A DNA stretch of 60,402 bases from positions 1 through 60,402 of the forward strand of contig CANRKU010000006.1 of assembly GCA_947631295.1 (NCBI GenBank), read 5' to 3'. Under the pieces are notes generated by a model. That model saw only the letters and a program-made list of their open reading frames with translations. It did no database searches and was not told the origin of the DNA. Of the stretch, positions 1-9,584 are shown in pieces; the first letter of the stretch is position 1, and each line of letters begins with the position of its first letter. The position numbers and the translations under genes were made by a program. Origin of the DNA: an uncultured Bacilli bacterium (lineage in GTDB: Bacteria; Bacillota_I; Bacilli_A; RF39; UBA660).

Positions 1-78
1 TTAGATGTTTCTATTGAAACCATTGCACAAGCAACAGGATTATCTATGATTGAAATAGAACAATTAAAGAATGAATAG
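1..78 (+). CDS. C-terminal tail of a protein cut by the window edge, possibly Rpn-family nuclease
   Basis: The first 25 codons are open and end in TAG. The tail contains IETIAQATGLSMIEIEQLK, the helical pattern seen at the C-terminus of many Rpn/PD-(D/E)XK transposase-like nucleases, where a similar 'SIEEIEKLK' ending is common. Only the tail is present, so no catalytic residues can be checked, and the family call is an inference from that short pattern. A hairpin terminator follows about 70 bases downstream. Confidence 0.4.
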   Translation, partial: LDVSIETIAQATGLSMIEIEQLKNE

Positions 79-150
79 AAAATCTATTAAATTTTAAAGA
101 GAGTTTAAATCATGTGGTAAATATCTAATGTTTTGCGATATACTATTCAT

Positions 151-217
151 GTAATTCAAGTCCTTTCGTATATTGTTTTTCGTTAACTCAATTATACGAC
201 TTGAATTACTTTTTTTA
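151..217 (+). terminator. Terminator after the partial gene
   Basis: GTAATTCAAGTC (151-162) is perfectly repeated in inverse at 198-209 and followed by seven T (210-216). The 35-base loop is long for a terminator, but the 12-bp stem and T-run are clear. It separates the truncated gene from priA. Confidence 0.6.
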
Positions 218-329
218 TATAGAAATGTTTCACATCAATTGTAACACTACAAGATAGAAATCTGTACTAATTCTTTTTCTTTTAAGATTACTTAGAAAAT
301 GTTATACTTAGATAAAGGATGTAGATAAT

Positions 330-2504
330 ATGATAGCACAAGTATTAGTAGAATTATCTAATAAGAATATTGATAAAACTTTTGATTATATTGTACCAGC
401 TAATTTGATTCTAAAAATGAAAATTGGTATTCGTGTTACTGTGCCATTTGCTCATCAAATATTAGAAGGATTTGTTTTAGGACTTCATGATTTTCAGGAT
501 ACAGATTATGAATTGAAAGAGATTATAGATATAGTTGATACTGATATTATTTTAAATTCAGAATTATTAGAATTAGGGAAATATATTTCTGATACGACAT
601 TATCAACTTTAATATCTTCTTATCAGGCTATGCTTCCTAAGGCTTTAAAAGCAAGAAATGGAGTTGTTGTACCTAAAAAAATGGAATCGTATCTTGTTAT
701 CAAAAAGGTAGGAATCAATTCATTAAATTTAAAACAAACAGAAATTATAAAAGCAATAGAAAAGAACGGTAAGTTATTAAAAAAAGAAGCTAACTTAATT
801 TCTACTAGTAGTGTTAAAACTTTATTGAAAAAAGGTATTCTTGAAGAATGTTATGAAGAGGTTTATCGATTGAATCATCTATCTGAAATAAAAAACAAAT
901 ATCCATTAACTAGTTTACAGCAGCAAGTTGTTGATACCGTTTTGGCTAAAAAGAATACAGATACTGTTTTTTTAATCCATGGTGTTACTGGTAGTGGAAA
1001 AACAGAAATCTATATGGAAATAATTGAAAAATTGTTAGAAGATGGAAAAGAAAGTATTGTGTTAGTACCTGAAATCTCATTAACAGAACAAATTGTTGCA
1101 CGTTTTCAGAATCGTTTTGCAGACAATATTGCGATTCTACATAGTCGTTTAAGTGATGGCGAAAAATATGATGAATATAGAAAAATTGCTCGAGGCGAGG
1201 TTAAAATAGTGATTGGTGCTCGAAGTGCTATTTTTGCTCCATTAAAAAATATTGGTGTTATTATTATTGATGAAGAGCATACAGATAGTTATAAACAGGA
1301 TAGTTGTAATCCTAAATATCATGCATTAGATATTGCTAAATGGAGGAGTAGGTATCATCAATGTCCAGTTGTTTTAGGAAGTGCTACTCCAACTTTAGAA
1401 TCTTATGCTAGAGCAGCAAAAGATGTTTACCAATTAATTGAATTAAAGGAAAGAGTTCACCATCAACAATTACCTAGTATTGAAATTGTGGATATGAATC
1501 AGGAAATGAAAAGAAAAAGAGGAAATTTTTCGCTTTCCTTAATCCAAAGTATGCAGGATGCCTTTTCTAAAAATGAGCAAGTAATTTTATTATTAAATCG
1601 TAGAGGATATTCTTCTTTTGTTTGTTGTAAAAATTGTGGATATACTGAAAAATGTCCTAATTGTGATATTAGTTTAACTTATCATAAAAGTAGTAATACT
1701 TTAAGATGCCATTATTGTGGTTATGGTACTACATTGAGTAAAATATGTTCTCAATGTGGAGAAGAGGCTATTTCGACATTAGGTGTTGGAACAGAGAAGA
1801 TAGAAGAAGAATTAAATCAATTATTTCCCGATAAAAAAGTGGTACGTATGGATTTTGATACTACTAGTACGAAAGGAAGCCATGAAAGAATTATTCGTAG
1901 CTTTTCAGAAGGAAAATATGATATTCTTTTAGGAACACAAATGGTCGCAAAAGGTCTTGATTTTCCCAATGTTACTTTAGTAGGTGTGATTCAGGCAGAT
2001 ACTAGTTTGAATATTCCTGATTTTAGGAGTAGTGAAATTACCTTTCAATTATTATGTCAAGTTGCTGGTAGAAGTGGTCGAGGAGAGAAAAAGGGAAGGG
2101 TTGTGATTCAAACTTTTAATCCAGACCATTATGCTATTCGTTATGCTAAAAATCATGATTATTCTGGCTTCTTTACAGAAGAAATGTCAATTAGACGTAA
2201 ACTTGGGTACCCACCTTACTATTATTTGACAGTAATTAGAATGCTAAGTAGTTCTTATGAAGAAGCTCGTGATGCAAGTAACAAAGTGGCAGAATATTTA
2301 AAGAAGAATCTTTCTTCTTCTACTATTATGTTAGGTCCTAGTATTGCTAGCGTATTTCGTATTAAAAATATTTATCGTTTTCAAATTGTTTTAAAATATA
2401 AAAGAGAAGATAATCTTTATCCTACTTTAAAAAATTTACTAGAGCACTATAAATCCAATTCTAAATTAAAAATTGATATTGATTTTAACCCTATTCATAT
2501 TTAA
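330..2504 (+). CDS. priA: Primosomal protein N' (PriA helicase)
   Basis: This is the replication restart helicase, a superfamily 2 ATPase that reloads the replisome at stalled forks. The N-terminal part (about residues 1-100) is the 3'-end-binding domain. Walker A GVTGSGKTE is near residue 217, the DEEH box near 314, and eight cysteines in CxxC pairs (about 432-480) form the two zinc sites. The C-terminal helicase motifs include QVAGRSGRGEKKG. Length 724 aa is typical for the family. The start is supported by AAAGGA ten bases upstream, and a TATACT -10 lies at 303-308. In Bacillus priA heads the same operon that continues to fmt, rlmN, prpC, prkC, rsgA and rpe. Here def is missing between priA and fmt. 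Confidence 0.97.
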   Translation: MIAQVLVELSNKNIDKTFDYIVPANLILKMKIGIRVTVPFAHQILEGFVLGLHDFQDTDYELKEIIDIVDTDIILNSELLELGKYISDTTLSTLISSYQAMLPKALKARNGVVVPKKMESYLVIKKVGINSLNLKQTEIIKAIEKNGKLLKKEANLISTSSVKTLLKKGILEECYEEVYRLNHLSEIKNKYPLTSLQQQVVDTVLAKKNTDTVFLIHGVTGSGKTEIYMEIIEKLLEDGKESIVLVPEISLTEQIVARFQNRFADNIAILHSRLSDGEKYDEYRKIARGEVKIVIGARSAIFAPLKNIGVIIIDEEHTDSYKQDSCNPKYHALDIAKWRSRYHQCPVVLGSATPTLESYARAAKDVYQLIELKERVHHQQLPSIEIVDMNQEMKRKRGNFSLSLIQSMQDAFSKNEQVILLLNRRGYSSFVCCKNCGYTEKCPNCDISLTYHKSSNTLRCHYCGYGTTLSKICSQCGEEAISTLGVGTEKIEEELNQLFPDKKVVRMDFDTTSTKGSHERIIRSFSEGKYDILLGTQMVAKGLDFPNVTLVGVIQADTSLNIPDFRSSEITFQLLCQVAGRSGRGEKKGRVVIQTFNPDHYAIRYAKNHDYSGFFTEEMSIRRKLGYPPYYYLTVIRMLSSSYEEARDASNKVAEYLKKNLSSSTIMLGPSIASVFRIKNIYRFQIVLKYKREDNLYPTLKNLLEHYKSNSKLKIDIDFNPIHI

Positions 2505-2571
2505 TTGAAAAAGTCTATTTTTGTATTATGATTTTTTTATTAGGAATGGAAATTGGATCATAAGTTCTATT

Positions 2572-3570
2572 ATGAGAACAAAAATGAATAAATTCGTAAT
2601 AGTAATCAATAAAATAGTTGATGTAGATTTCGTTATTTTATTTTTAGGTGGATTTTTATTAGTTATTTTACTAGAATTTGAAAAAACACCTAATCTAGAA
2701 TATATCACAGCTACTTATGCTAGTAATTATTCGGATGTTTCTAATGCAAATTTGGATTCTGTAGCAACAATGGATTCTTCCTGTCCGGAGGTGACGGTTG
2801 TTCGTGCTAATGGAAACCAGGTGATTCTTCCATTAGAAGAGTATCTTATTGGCGTAGTAGCAGCAGAAATGCCCGCTACTTTTCCTATGGAAGCTTTGAA
2901 ATCTCAAGCAATAGTAGCGAGAACCTATACATTAAAGAAAATAAAAGATCAACAAAAAATAACAGATTCTAGTTCTTTTCAAAGCTATAAAGATGATTTT
3001 GAATTAAAAAAATTATGGAAAGATTCTTATGATATTTACTATCAAAAAATAAAAGATGCAGTAAATTCAACGGAAGGTATCGCTATTTATTATGAAGGAA
3101 ACTATATTGATGCCGTTTATCATTCAACTAGTAATGGAAAAACAGAAGATGCTGTTTATGTTTGGGGAAATAGTGTTCCTTATTTAAAAAGTGTTGATAG
3201 CATTTGGGATAAAGAAACTCCATCTTATTCTAAACAAGTTTCAATTGATTTTGATTCGGTGTTAAATTTATTAGGAGTACCGAAAAGTCAAAATAATAGC
3301 TTAGAAATCTTAGCAAGAGATGATAGTGGTAGAGTATTAAAATTGAAGATAGGAAATAAAATATTTACAGGAGTAGAAATTCGTAATTTATTAAAACTTC
3401 GTTCTACCGATTTTGATTTATCGTTAGATCATGGTTATTTAGTCATTACTACTAGAGGATATGGACATGGTGTTGGAATGAGTCAATATGGTGCTAGTGG
3501 TATGGCTCAAGAAGGGTATCATTATCAAGAAATTTTGAAGCATTATTATACAGGTGTTGAAGTTTATTAA
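2572..3570 (+). CDS. SpoIID/LytB-domain protein (stage II sporulation protein D-like)
   Basis: This is a membrane-anchored SpoIID-type protein. In the family, SpoIID is a lytic transglycosylase that degrades septal peptidoglycan during engulfment. One N-terminal membrane segment (about residues 15-35, VDFVILFLGGFLLVILL) is followed by the SpoIID core starting at PLEEYLIGVVAAEMPA, with KSQAIVARTYTL. The C-terminal signature is GYGHGVGMSQYGASGMAQEG. Length is near the family norm (about 330 aa). The start is uncertain: ATG 2572 and ATG 2584 are both possible and neither has a strong ribosome site. It sits unusually between priA and the fmt cluster, which argues with the downstream spore genes that the organism sporulates. 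Confidence 0.88.
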   Translation: MRTKMNKFVIVINKIVDVDFVILFLGGFLLVILLEFEKTPNLEYITATYASNYSDVSNANLDSVATMDSSCPEVTVVRANGNQVILPLEEYLIGVVAAEMPATFPMEALKSQAIVARTYTLKKIKDQQKITDSSSFQSYKDDFELKKLWKDSYDIYYQKIKDAVNSTEGIAIYYEGNYIDAVYHSTSNGKTEDAVYVWGNSVPYLKSVDSIWDKETPSYSKQVSIDFDSVLNLLGVPKSQNNSLEILARDDSGRVLKLKIGNKIFTGVEIRNLLKLRSTDFDLSLDHGYLVITTRGYGHGVGMSQYGASGMAQEGYHYQEILKHYYTGVEVY

Positions 3571-3629
3571 AAGAGAATTTTCTTTTTCTTCTATGCATTT
3601 CATGATATACTAATACTGGATGATGGGAA

Positions 3630-4214
3630 ATGAAAAAGAAATGTATAGTCATAGTTAGTATTTTATTAATAGTTTTTTTTATAATTGGAATAACTTTATT
3701 TTTTTGTGATAATGTTCGTGTTAAATTTTCTTATGAATATGTGAATTATGTGGAATATTCTAATGGCAAGACCATAAAAGTATCTATTCCTTGGGATAAT
3801 AGAATTCATTATCTTTCAGAAAATGAGCTAATGGAATTTTTAGAAAAAGGTACAGGAGTTTTATATTTTGGATATAATACTTGTCCTTGGTGCCGTAATA
3901 GTTTTCCTATCTTAATTGATACTGTTCGAAAAAATAATATTGATGTTATTTATTATGCTGATATTCATAAATTAGATTTTTCTTCTATTCGTGAAAAAAT
4001 AGTTTCTATTTTAGATTCTTATCTAGAAGAAGATGGAGAAGGAAAAAAAGTAATTGCTGTACCAGATGTTTATGTGTTAAAAGATGGTAAAATTCTTGGT
4101 AATCATAGGGGTACAGTTGATAGTTATCATAATCCATATAATGGAATGAGTGATGTTCAAAAAGAAGAACTTGCTAGTATTTATCAGAAATTGATTGAGG
4201 AGATGAAAAAATGA
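3630..4214 (+). CDS. Membrane-anchored thioredoxin-like protein
   Basis: An N-terminal membrane segment (about residues 4-25) precedes a thioredoxin-fold domain with a CPWC active site in VLYFGYNTCPWCRNSFP near residue 90, and a cis-Pro-like 'AVPDVYVLKDGK' further on. It resembles the bacteriocin transport accessory/thioredoxin-like group, and is expected to act as an extracytoplasmic disulfide oxidoreductase; the partner is not visible. TATACT at 3606-3611 lies about 20 bases before the start, and GATGGG serves as a weak ribosome site. The gene overlaps fmt by 4 bases (ATGA), so the two are translationally coupled. Confidence 0.8.
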   Translation: MKKKCIVIVSILLIVFFIIGITLFFCDNVRVKFSYEYVNYVEYSNGKTIKVSIPWDNRIHYLSENELMEFLEKGTGVLYFGYNTCPWCRNSFPILIDTVRKNNIDVIYYADIHKLDFSSIREKIVSILDSYLEEDGEGKKVIAVPDVYVLKDGKILGNHRGTVDSYHNPYNGMSDVQKEELASIYQKLIEEMKK

Positions 4215-5149
4215 GTAAATTAAAAATTTTGTTTATGGGTACTCCTGAATTTAGCGTTCGTGTGTTACAAGGTTTAATTGATTCTTATGATGTTGTTGGG
4301 GTAGTTACTCAGCCTGATAGAGAAGTTGGTAGAAAGCATGAAATTAAATTTTCTCCTATAAAAGAGTTAGCTTTACAGTATCATCTTCCTGTTTACCAAC
4401 CTCAACATATTCGAACAGAGTATGATGATTTGTTAAAATTAAAAGTGGATATGATTGTAACATGTGCTTATGGTCAAATTATTCCTAAAAGATTATTAGA
4501 TTTTCCGAAATATGGATGTATTAATGTTCATGCTTCTTTGCTTCCTAAATTAAGGGGTGGTGCTCCTATTCATAAAGCTATTATCAATAACTATCCTAGA
4601 ACTGGAGTTACGATTATGTATATGACTGAAAAAATGGATGCTGGAGATATTATTTCGCAAGTGGATACTCCTATTTTACCAACAGATAATGTTGGTACTT
4701 TGCATGATCGATTGAGTAAGATGGGAACAGAATTATTATTAAAAACAATTCCTGATATTATTAGTGGGAATATTCATCCTCAAAAACAAAATGAGGCAGA
4801 AGTAACGTACGCTTGGAATATTACGAGAGAAGAAGAAAAAATAGATTTTAATAAAAATACAATTGATATTTTTAATCAAATTCGTGGATTAAATCCTTGG
4901 CCAGGTGCTTATGCTATTTTAGATGGAGTTATAGTTAAGATTTATAAAGCACGTATTAGTGATAGCTTTTTTACTACTAGAAAAAATGGAGAAATTGGTA
5001 AAATCTATTCTGATGGTATTGGTGTTAGTACCAAGAATGGGGAAATCATTATTACTGAACTTCAATTTGCCGGTAAAAGAAAAATGACAGTGCAAGAATA
5101 TTTGAATGGGATTGATTCTAATCAATTAATTGGTAAGGTATTTCAGTAA
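4211..5149 (+). CDS. fmt: Methionyl-tRNA formyltransferase
   Basis: It transfers a formyl group from 10-formyltetrahydrofolate to Met-tRNA(fMet) for initiation. The N-terminal formyltransferase domain has FMGTPEFSV at the start and the family signature SLLPKLRGGAPIHKAI around residues 110-125, including the catalytic Asn/His region (INVHASLLP). The C-terminal domain contains the GLNPWPGAYA motif. Length 312 aa is normal. The usual partner def (peptide deformylase) and the following rsmB are not present in this cluster. Confidence 0.96.
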   Translation: MSKLKILFMGTPEFSVRVLQGLIDSYDVVGVVTQPDREVGRKHEIKFSPIKELALQYHLPVYQPQHIRTEYDDLLKLKVDMIVTCAYGQIIPKRLLDFPKYGCINVHASLLPKLRGGAPIHKAIINNYPRTGVTIMYMTEKMDAGDIISQVDTPILPTDNVGTLHDRLSKMGTELLLKTIPDIISGNIHPQKQNEAEVTYAWNITREEEKIDFNKNTIDIFNQIRGLNPWPGAYAILDGVIVKIYKARISDSFFTTRKNGEIGKIYSDGIGVSTKNGEIIITELQFAGKRKMTVQEYLNGIDSNQLIGKVFQ

Positions 5150-5150
5150 T

Positions 5151-5903
5151 ATGAAAAACAGTGAATTTAAAGAATTATTAAAAAAATGTTTTGGAAAAGA
5201 AAAGAATGATCGATATCATGCTATTGCGATGCTTACGATTTATGGCTTTTTTCTATTCATTTTAATTGCTTTCATACGAATAAGTGGTAGTAATAATAAT
5301 TTAGAACAGAATTTAAGTAATACAGAAACTCCTAGTCCAACTGCTACTATAACACCATCTATTTCTCCTGATCTAGAAAATTATACAGTAAGCGGAAATG
5401 ATATTAATTATAGTTATAGCTATACTATTTCTTATAATGGTACTAGTGAGGTTTATTTAGGAAAAAAAGTAAATAATAAAGAAAAGTTTACATTTATAAA
5501 AGATGGTATTTCTACTAATTATGCTATTTTAGATGATTATTATTTAGTATTCGAAAATGGTACTTATCATATTACAGATCATCCTAGTCAATTTTTCAAA
5601 TATTGTGATGTTGAAAAAATTTTATTAATGATAGAAAATGAAATTCCAATTGAAAATAGTGAAACGGTAAAGTATAATGTTTCAAATTTGAATCTGTCTT
5701 CTATTTTTCAGGATGTTTTATTAATAGATGATAATCAAAATAATTTGATTCAGTTATCTTTCTTTGATAATAATTTAAAAGGTATTGATTTAGATTTTAG
5801 TCATTATATTTCTTCTATAGATGGAAAAACAGAAAATTTTACTATTCATATGGAGTTTGCTGACATTGGTACAACAGAGGATTTTGAAATTCCTATTTCT
5901 TAA
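5151..5903 (+). CDS. Unrecognised membrane-anchored extracytoplasmic protein
   Basis: No family was recognised. A short basic N-terminus is followed by a single membrane helix (YGFFLFILIAFIRIS, about residues 25-40) and a Ser/Thr/Pro-rich linker (TPSPTATITPSISP), then a predicted beta-rich outside domain of about 170 aa. The start at ATG 5151, two bases after the fmt stop, is preferred over the in-frame upstream TTG 5130 because the latter would overlap fmt and add residues not needed for the membrane anchor. It ends the first transcription unit, just before a terminator hairpin. Confidence 0.7.
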   Translation: MKNSEFKELLKKCFGKEKNDRYHAIAMLTIYGFFLFILIAFIRISGSNNNLEQNLSNTETPSPTATITPSISPDLENYTVSGNDINYSYSYTISYNGTSEVYLGKKVNNKEKFTFIKDGISTNYAILDDYYLVFENGTYHITDHPSQFFKYCDVEKILLMIENEIPIENSETVKYNVSNLNLSSIFQDVLLIDDNQNNLIQLSFFDNNLKGIDLDFSHYISSIDGKTENFTIHMEFADIGTTEDFEIPIS

Positions 5904-5920
5904 TTAGTTGACATATATTG

Positions 5921-5969
5921 ACACAAAAAAAGATTATTCTAAATGTATAATCTTTTCTTGTGTTATAAT
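5921..5969 (+). terminator. Terminator hairpin overlapping the rlmN promoter
   Basis: A two-part hairpin: ACACAA (5921-5926) pairs with TTGTGT (5958-5963), and inside it AAGATTAT (5930-5937) pairs with ATAATCTT (5947-5954). An extended -10, TGTTATAAT (5961-5969), begins within the closing arm of the hairpin. The element therefore likely ends the fmt transcript and starts the rlmN transcript. Confidence 0.55.
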
Positions 5970-5994
5970 TTATTATGTATAAGTGGGTGAGTTT

Positions 5995-7014
5995 ATGGAT
6001 AATATTTATAATCTTTCCTTCAAAGACTTGGAAGATTATTTCATCAGCAAAGGAGAAAAAAAATATAAAGGTGAGCAAGTATTTGATTGGTTATATCGAA
6101 AAAAAGTTACTAATTTTGATGAAATGAAGAATATTAAAAAAGAGATTATTGAAATGCTAAAGAAAGAATTTAGTATGAGAACTCTTTCTATTACAAAAGT
6201 AGAACGTGATATTGATGTTAATAAATACTTATTTTCACTTTCTGATTGTGAAAAAGTAGAAGCTGTATTAATGGATCATCCTTATGGAAATAGTTTGTGT
6301 ATTTCTACTCAAGTTGGATGTAATATGGGGTGTAAGTTTTGTGAAAGTGGGAGATTAAAAAAAATAAGAAACTTGGAAACTCATGAAATGATTGAGCAGA
6401 TACTATTAGTTGAAGAAGAGTGCAAAAAAAGAATTAGTCATGTAGTCGTTATGGGAATTGGGGAACCTTTTGATAATTATGATAATTTAGTCAAGTTCAT
6501 AGAAATTATTAATCATCCAAAAGGAATGGAATTAGGAAGCCGTCATATTACAGTGTCTACTTGTGGAGTGGTTCCCAAAATTCAAAAATTTATGGAGTTA
6601 CCTTATCAAGTCAATTTAGCGATTAGCCTTCATGCACCAAATGATGAAATTAGGAATAGTATTATGCCAATTAATAAAGTGTATCCTATTTCTGTTTTAA
6701 TGGATACTTTAAAAGAGTATATAAAAATTACTAATCGCCGTGTAACTTTTGAATATATTTTATTAGATGGTGTGAATGATACTAGTGAGTGTGCGACTGA
6801 ACTTGCTCATTTGGTAAAAGGAATGAACTGTTATATTAATTTGATTCCTTATAACGAAACTAATAATATTTCTTATAAGCGAACAAAATCCTTAAATATT
6901 TCTAATTTTTATGATATACTTAAGAAGAATAAAATAAATGTAACAGTAAGAAGAGAATATGGAAGTAAAATAAGTGCTGCATGTGGACAGCTTAGAAGCA
7001 AAAAGGAGGACTAG
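5995..7014 (+). CDS. rlmN: 23S rRNA (adenine2503-C2)-methyltransferase RlmN
   Basis: This is a radical SAM enzyme that methylates A2503 of 23S rRNA (and A37 of some tRNAs). The [4Fe-4S] binding motif CNMGCKFC is near residue 110, and the second catalytic cysteine lies in SAACGQLR at the C-terminus. GIGEPFDNYDN is the family's SAM-binding segment. The start at ATG 5995 is chosen because GGGTGAG ends four bases upstream; the in-frame GTG 5983 would place that site inside the gene. Length of 339 aa is typical. It heads the rlmN-prpC-prkC-rsgA-rpe run. Confidence 0.96.
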   Translation: MDNIYNLSFKDLEDYFISKGEKKYKGEQVFDWLYRKKVTNFDEMKNIKKEIIEMLKKEFSMRTLSITKVERDIDVNKYLFSLSDCEKVEAVLMDHPYGNSLCISTQVGCNMGCKFCESGRLKKIRNLETHEMIEQILLVEEECKKRISHVVVMGIGEPFDNYDNLVKFIEIINHPKGMELGSRHITVSTCGVVPKIQKFMELPYQVNLAISLHAPNDEIRNSIMPINKVYPISVLMDTLKEYIKITNRRVTFEYILLDGVNDTSECATELAHLVKGMNCYINLIPYNETNNISYKRTKSLNISNFYDILKKNKINVTVRREYGSKISAACGQLRSKKED

Positions 7015-7019
7015 CATAT

Positions 7020-7781
7020 ATGAAATCATTTTACTTAACTGATGCTGGAAAAGTAAGGAGTCATAATGAAGACAGTGTTATTATTGTCCGTAATCAAGAA
7101 GATGATTATTTATTAGCAGTAGCTGATGGAATGGGGGGACATCGTGCTGGGGAAGTTGCTTCTTCTATTGCTATTAGTTATTTAGGAAAACATTTTCAAG
7201 ATACTTTTCGAAATATGAAAAAAGAAGATGCTATTGAATGGATTCGTGATTCTGTCCAACAAATTAATCGTTTGATTTTTAATCATGTAGAAAATCATCC
7301 AGAAAGTAAAGGAATGGGTACCACTTTAGTATTAGCTATTAGCACTAAAGATTTTGTTTTGTATGGTAATATTGGTGATTCCAGTGGATTTGCAATGAAA
7401 GATAATCATATTCATAAAATTACTTATGATCATACTTTAGTAAACTTATTAGTGACAGCTGGGGAGTTAACAGAAGAAGAAGCAAAAGATCATCCAAAAA
7501 GAAATGTTTTAATGAAAGCACTTGGGGCAAATGATCCTATTGAGATTGATATTTTTGATTGTGATATTCATGTATCTGATATTTTATTATGTAGTGATGG
7601 TTTAACTAATTTAGTAGACCAAGAAAGTATTGAAAGAGTATTATTAAGCGATTATAGTGTAGAGGATAAAGTAATTCGTTTAATTAAAAAGGCTATAAAT
7701 CGTGGTGGAACGGATAATGTAAGCATTGCTTATTTAGAAAGATTTTCGAAACTAGATAAAGAAGAAGGTGTGGAAGAATGA
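7020..7781 (+). CDS. prpC: PP2C-type serine/threonine phosphatase PrpC/Stp
   Basis: It dephosphorylates targets of the neighbouring PrkC kinase. PP2C metal-binding motifs are visible: HNEDS near residue 16, ADGMGGHRAGE near 37, GMGTTL, GNIGDSSGF, CSDGLTN and GGTDNVS. Length 253 aa is standard for bacterial one-domain PP2C enzymes. A strong site (AAAGGAGGA) precedes the start. The stop TGA overlaps the prkC start (ATGA), so the phosphatase and kinase are co-translated. The TGA stop also shows that UGA is not read as tryptophan. Confidence 0.96.
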   Translation: MKSFYLTDAGKVRSHNEDSVIIVRNQEDDYLLAVADGMGGHRAGEVASSIAISYLGKHFQDTFRNMKKEDAIEWIRDSVQQINRLIFNHVENHPESKGMGTTLVLAISTKDFVLYGNIGDSSGFAMKDNHIHKITYDHTLVNLLVTAGELTEEEAKDHPKRNVLMKALGANDPIEIDIFDCDIHVSDILLCSDGLTNLVDQESIERVLLSDYSVEDKVIRLIKKAINRGGTDNVSIAYLERFSKLDKEEGVEE

Positions 7782-9568
7782 TTGAAAAGGGGCAATTAAT
7801 TAATGATCGATACGAAATTATTAAGAGTATTGGTGAAGGTGGTATGGCAAATGTCTATTTGGCATATGATAAGATTTTAGATAGACGTGTTGCAATTAAA
7901 GTCTTAAGAGGAGATTTATCGAATGATGAAAAATTTGTAAGACGTTTTCAAAGAGAAGCTCTTTCTGCGTCTAGTTTATCTCATCCTAATATTGTGGAAA
8001 TGTATGATGTAGGAGAAGATAATGGTATTTATTATATTGTAATGGAATATATCGAGGGAAAAACATTAAAACAATTAATCAAAAAACGTGGTGCTTTGAC
8101 CCTTAGCGAAGCTATTGATATTATGCTTCAAATAACAGATGGCATTAGTCAAGCACATGATAGTTATATTATTCATAGAGATTTAAAACCTCAAAATATC
8201 ATGATTAAAGAAGATGGGTCTATTAAAATTACTGATTTTGGAATTGCTATGGCATTAAATTCTACTCAACTTACACAAACTAATTCTGTTATGGGTAGTG
8301 TTCATTATCTTCCACCAGAACAGGCAAGTGGAAAAGGTTCTACTATACGTAGTGATATTTATTCTATGGGAATTTTATTTTACGAATTATTAACAGGAAC
8401 TCTTCCTTTTAAAGGAGAAAATGCTGTTGAGATTGCATTAAAACAGATGAGAGATGAAATTCCAAGTGTTCGTAAAAAAAATCCTGCTATTCCTCAAAGT
8501 GTAGAAAATGTTATTTATAAAGCAACAGCTAAAAATCCTAAAAATCGTTATAGTGATAGTAAAGAAATGCATGCTGATTTGTTAACTGTTTTAAATGATG
8601 ATCGCATGAATGAAGCTAAAATTTCATTTAAATATCCAGAGCATGAAGTAGATGAAAATACTAAAACGATTTCTGCTGTAAAAAAGAAAACGGATGAAAA
8701 GTTAAAAAATGAAGATGAAAAGGAAGAAGAAGTTGCTTCTATTGTTGACGATAAAGTAATTAAAAAGACAAATAAAGCAATTTGGATCTTAGGTAGTATT
8801 TTTACTGTAATTGCTATTATTATGGTTTCTACTTTCTTTGTATTACCATATTTTATGAAAACACCAGATGTTAAGATTCCAGATGTAAATGGGCTTACTG
8901 TAATTGAAGCTGAAGAAGAATTAAAAAAAGTGGGCTTTGAAGTAGCATTAGAAACTATTAAAGAAGAAAATTCTGAGGTAGAAAAGGGGAAAATAATTAG
9001 AACTGATCCTCAAGTAGGTAGAACTATCAAAAAAGGAAGTACCATCACTTTGTATGAATCTTTAGGAGAAGAAATTTATCAAGTAGAGGATTATACAGGT
9101 TCCAATTATATTGAAATTCAAACACTATTAGAAAATGTTTATGGTTTAGATGTAGAAATAGAGAAAAAAGATGTAGATACAATGGAAGAATATGACGAGC
9201 AAGAAATTATAGGTCAAAGTGTAGAAGCTGGAACTGCTTTAGGAAAAGGGGATAGTATTACATTATATATTCCTAATATTGTGGAAGAATATCCTAACAT
9301 GGTGGAGGAAAATTGGACTGTTGAAGATGTAGATGCATTCTGTAAAAAATATGATATTCAATTAAAAATAGAATATGAAGATACTATAGACTATGAACCT
9401 GGTACTTTGATTAGTCAATCACGTTCTCCTAAAACTCCAATTGTTTCAGGCGCAATTTTGAAAATTGTAGTAGCAAAAGCTCCTGATATTACTGAAGAAC
9501 CAGAAGAACCTAGTGATTCTAATACGGCTAATACCAATTCTAATACAGATGAAAATAATCAATCATAA
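7778..9568 (+). CDS. prkC: PASTA-domain serine/threonine protein kinase PrkC
   Basis: This transmembrane kinase senses peptidoglycan fragments; in spore formers it links muropeptides to germination and it also regulates cell-wall growth. The kinase domain (residues 1-270) has GEGGMANVYLA, the lysine in VAIKVLR, HRDLKPQN and DFG. A juxtamembrane acidic/lysine-rich stretch follows, then one membrane helix (about 337-360, IWILGSIFTVIAIIMV). Three PASTA repeats outside are seen at about residues 365-430, 435-500 and 505-570. The C-terminus is an acidic, Asn/Thr-rich tail. Confidence 0.97.
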   Translation: MIEKGQLINDRYEIIKSIGEGGMANVYLAYDKILDRRVAIKVLRGDLSNDEKFVRRFQREALSASSLSHPNIVEMYDVGEDNGIYYIVMEYIEGKTLKQLIKKRGALTLSEAIDIMLQITDGISQAHDSYIIHRDLKPQNIMIKEDGSIKITDFGIAMALNSTQLTQTNSVMGSVHYLPPEQASGKGSTIRSDIYSMGILFYELLTGTLPFKGENAVEIALKQMRDEIPSVRKKNPAIPQSVENVIYKATAKNPKNRYSDSKEMHADLLTVLNDDRMNEAKISFKYPEHEVDENTKTISAVKKKTDEKLKNEDEKEEEVASIVDDKVIKKTNKAIWILGSIFTVIAIIMVSTFFVLPYFMKTPDVKIPDVNGLTVIEAEEELKKVGFEVALETIKEENSEVEKGKIIRTDPQVGRTIKKGSTITLYESLGEEIYQVEDYTGSNYIEIQTLLENVYGLDVEIEKKDVDTMEEYDEQEIIGQSVEAGTALGKGDSITLYIPNIVEEYPNMVEENWTVEDVDAFCKKYDIQLKIEYEDTIDYEPGTLISQSRSPKTPIVSGAILKIVVAKAPDITEEPEEPSDSNTANTNSNTDENNQS

Positions 9569-9584
9569 TATATAGGGAGGTAGT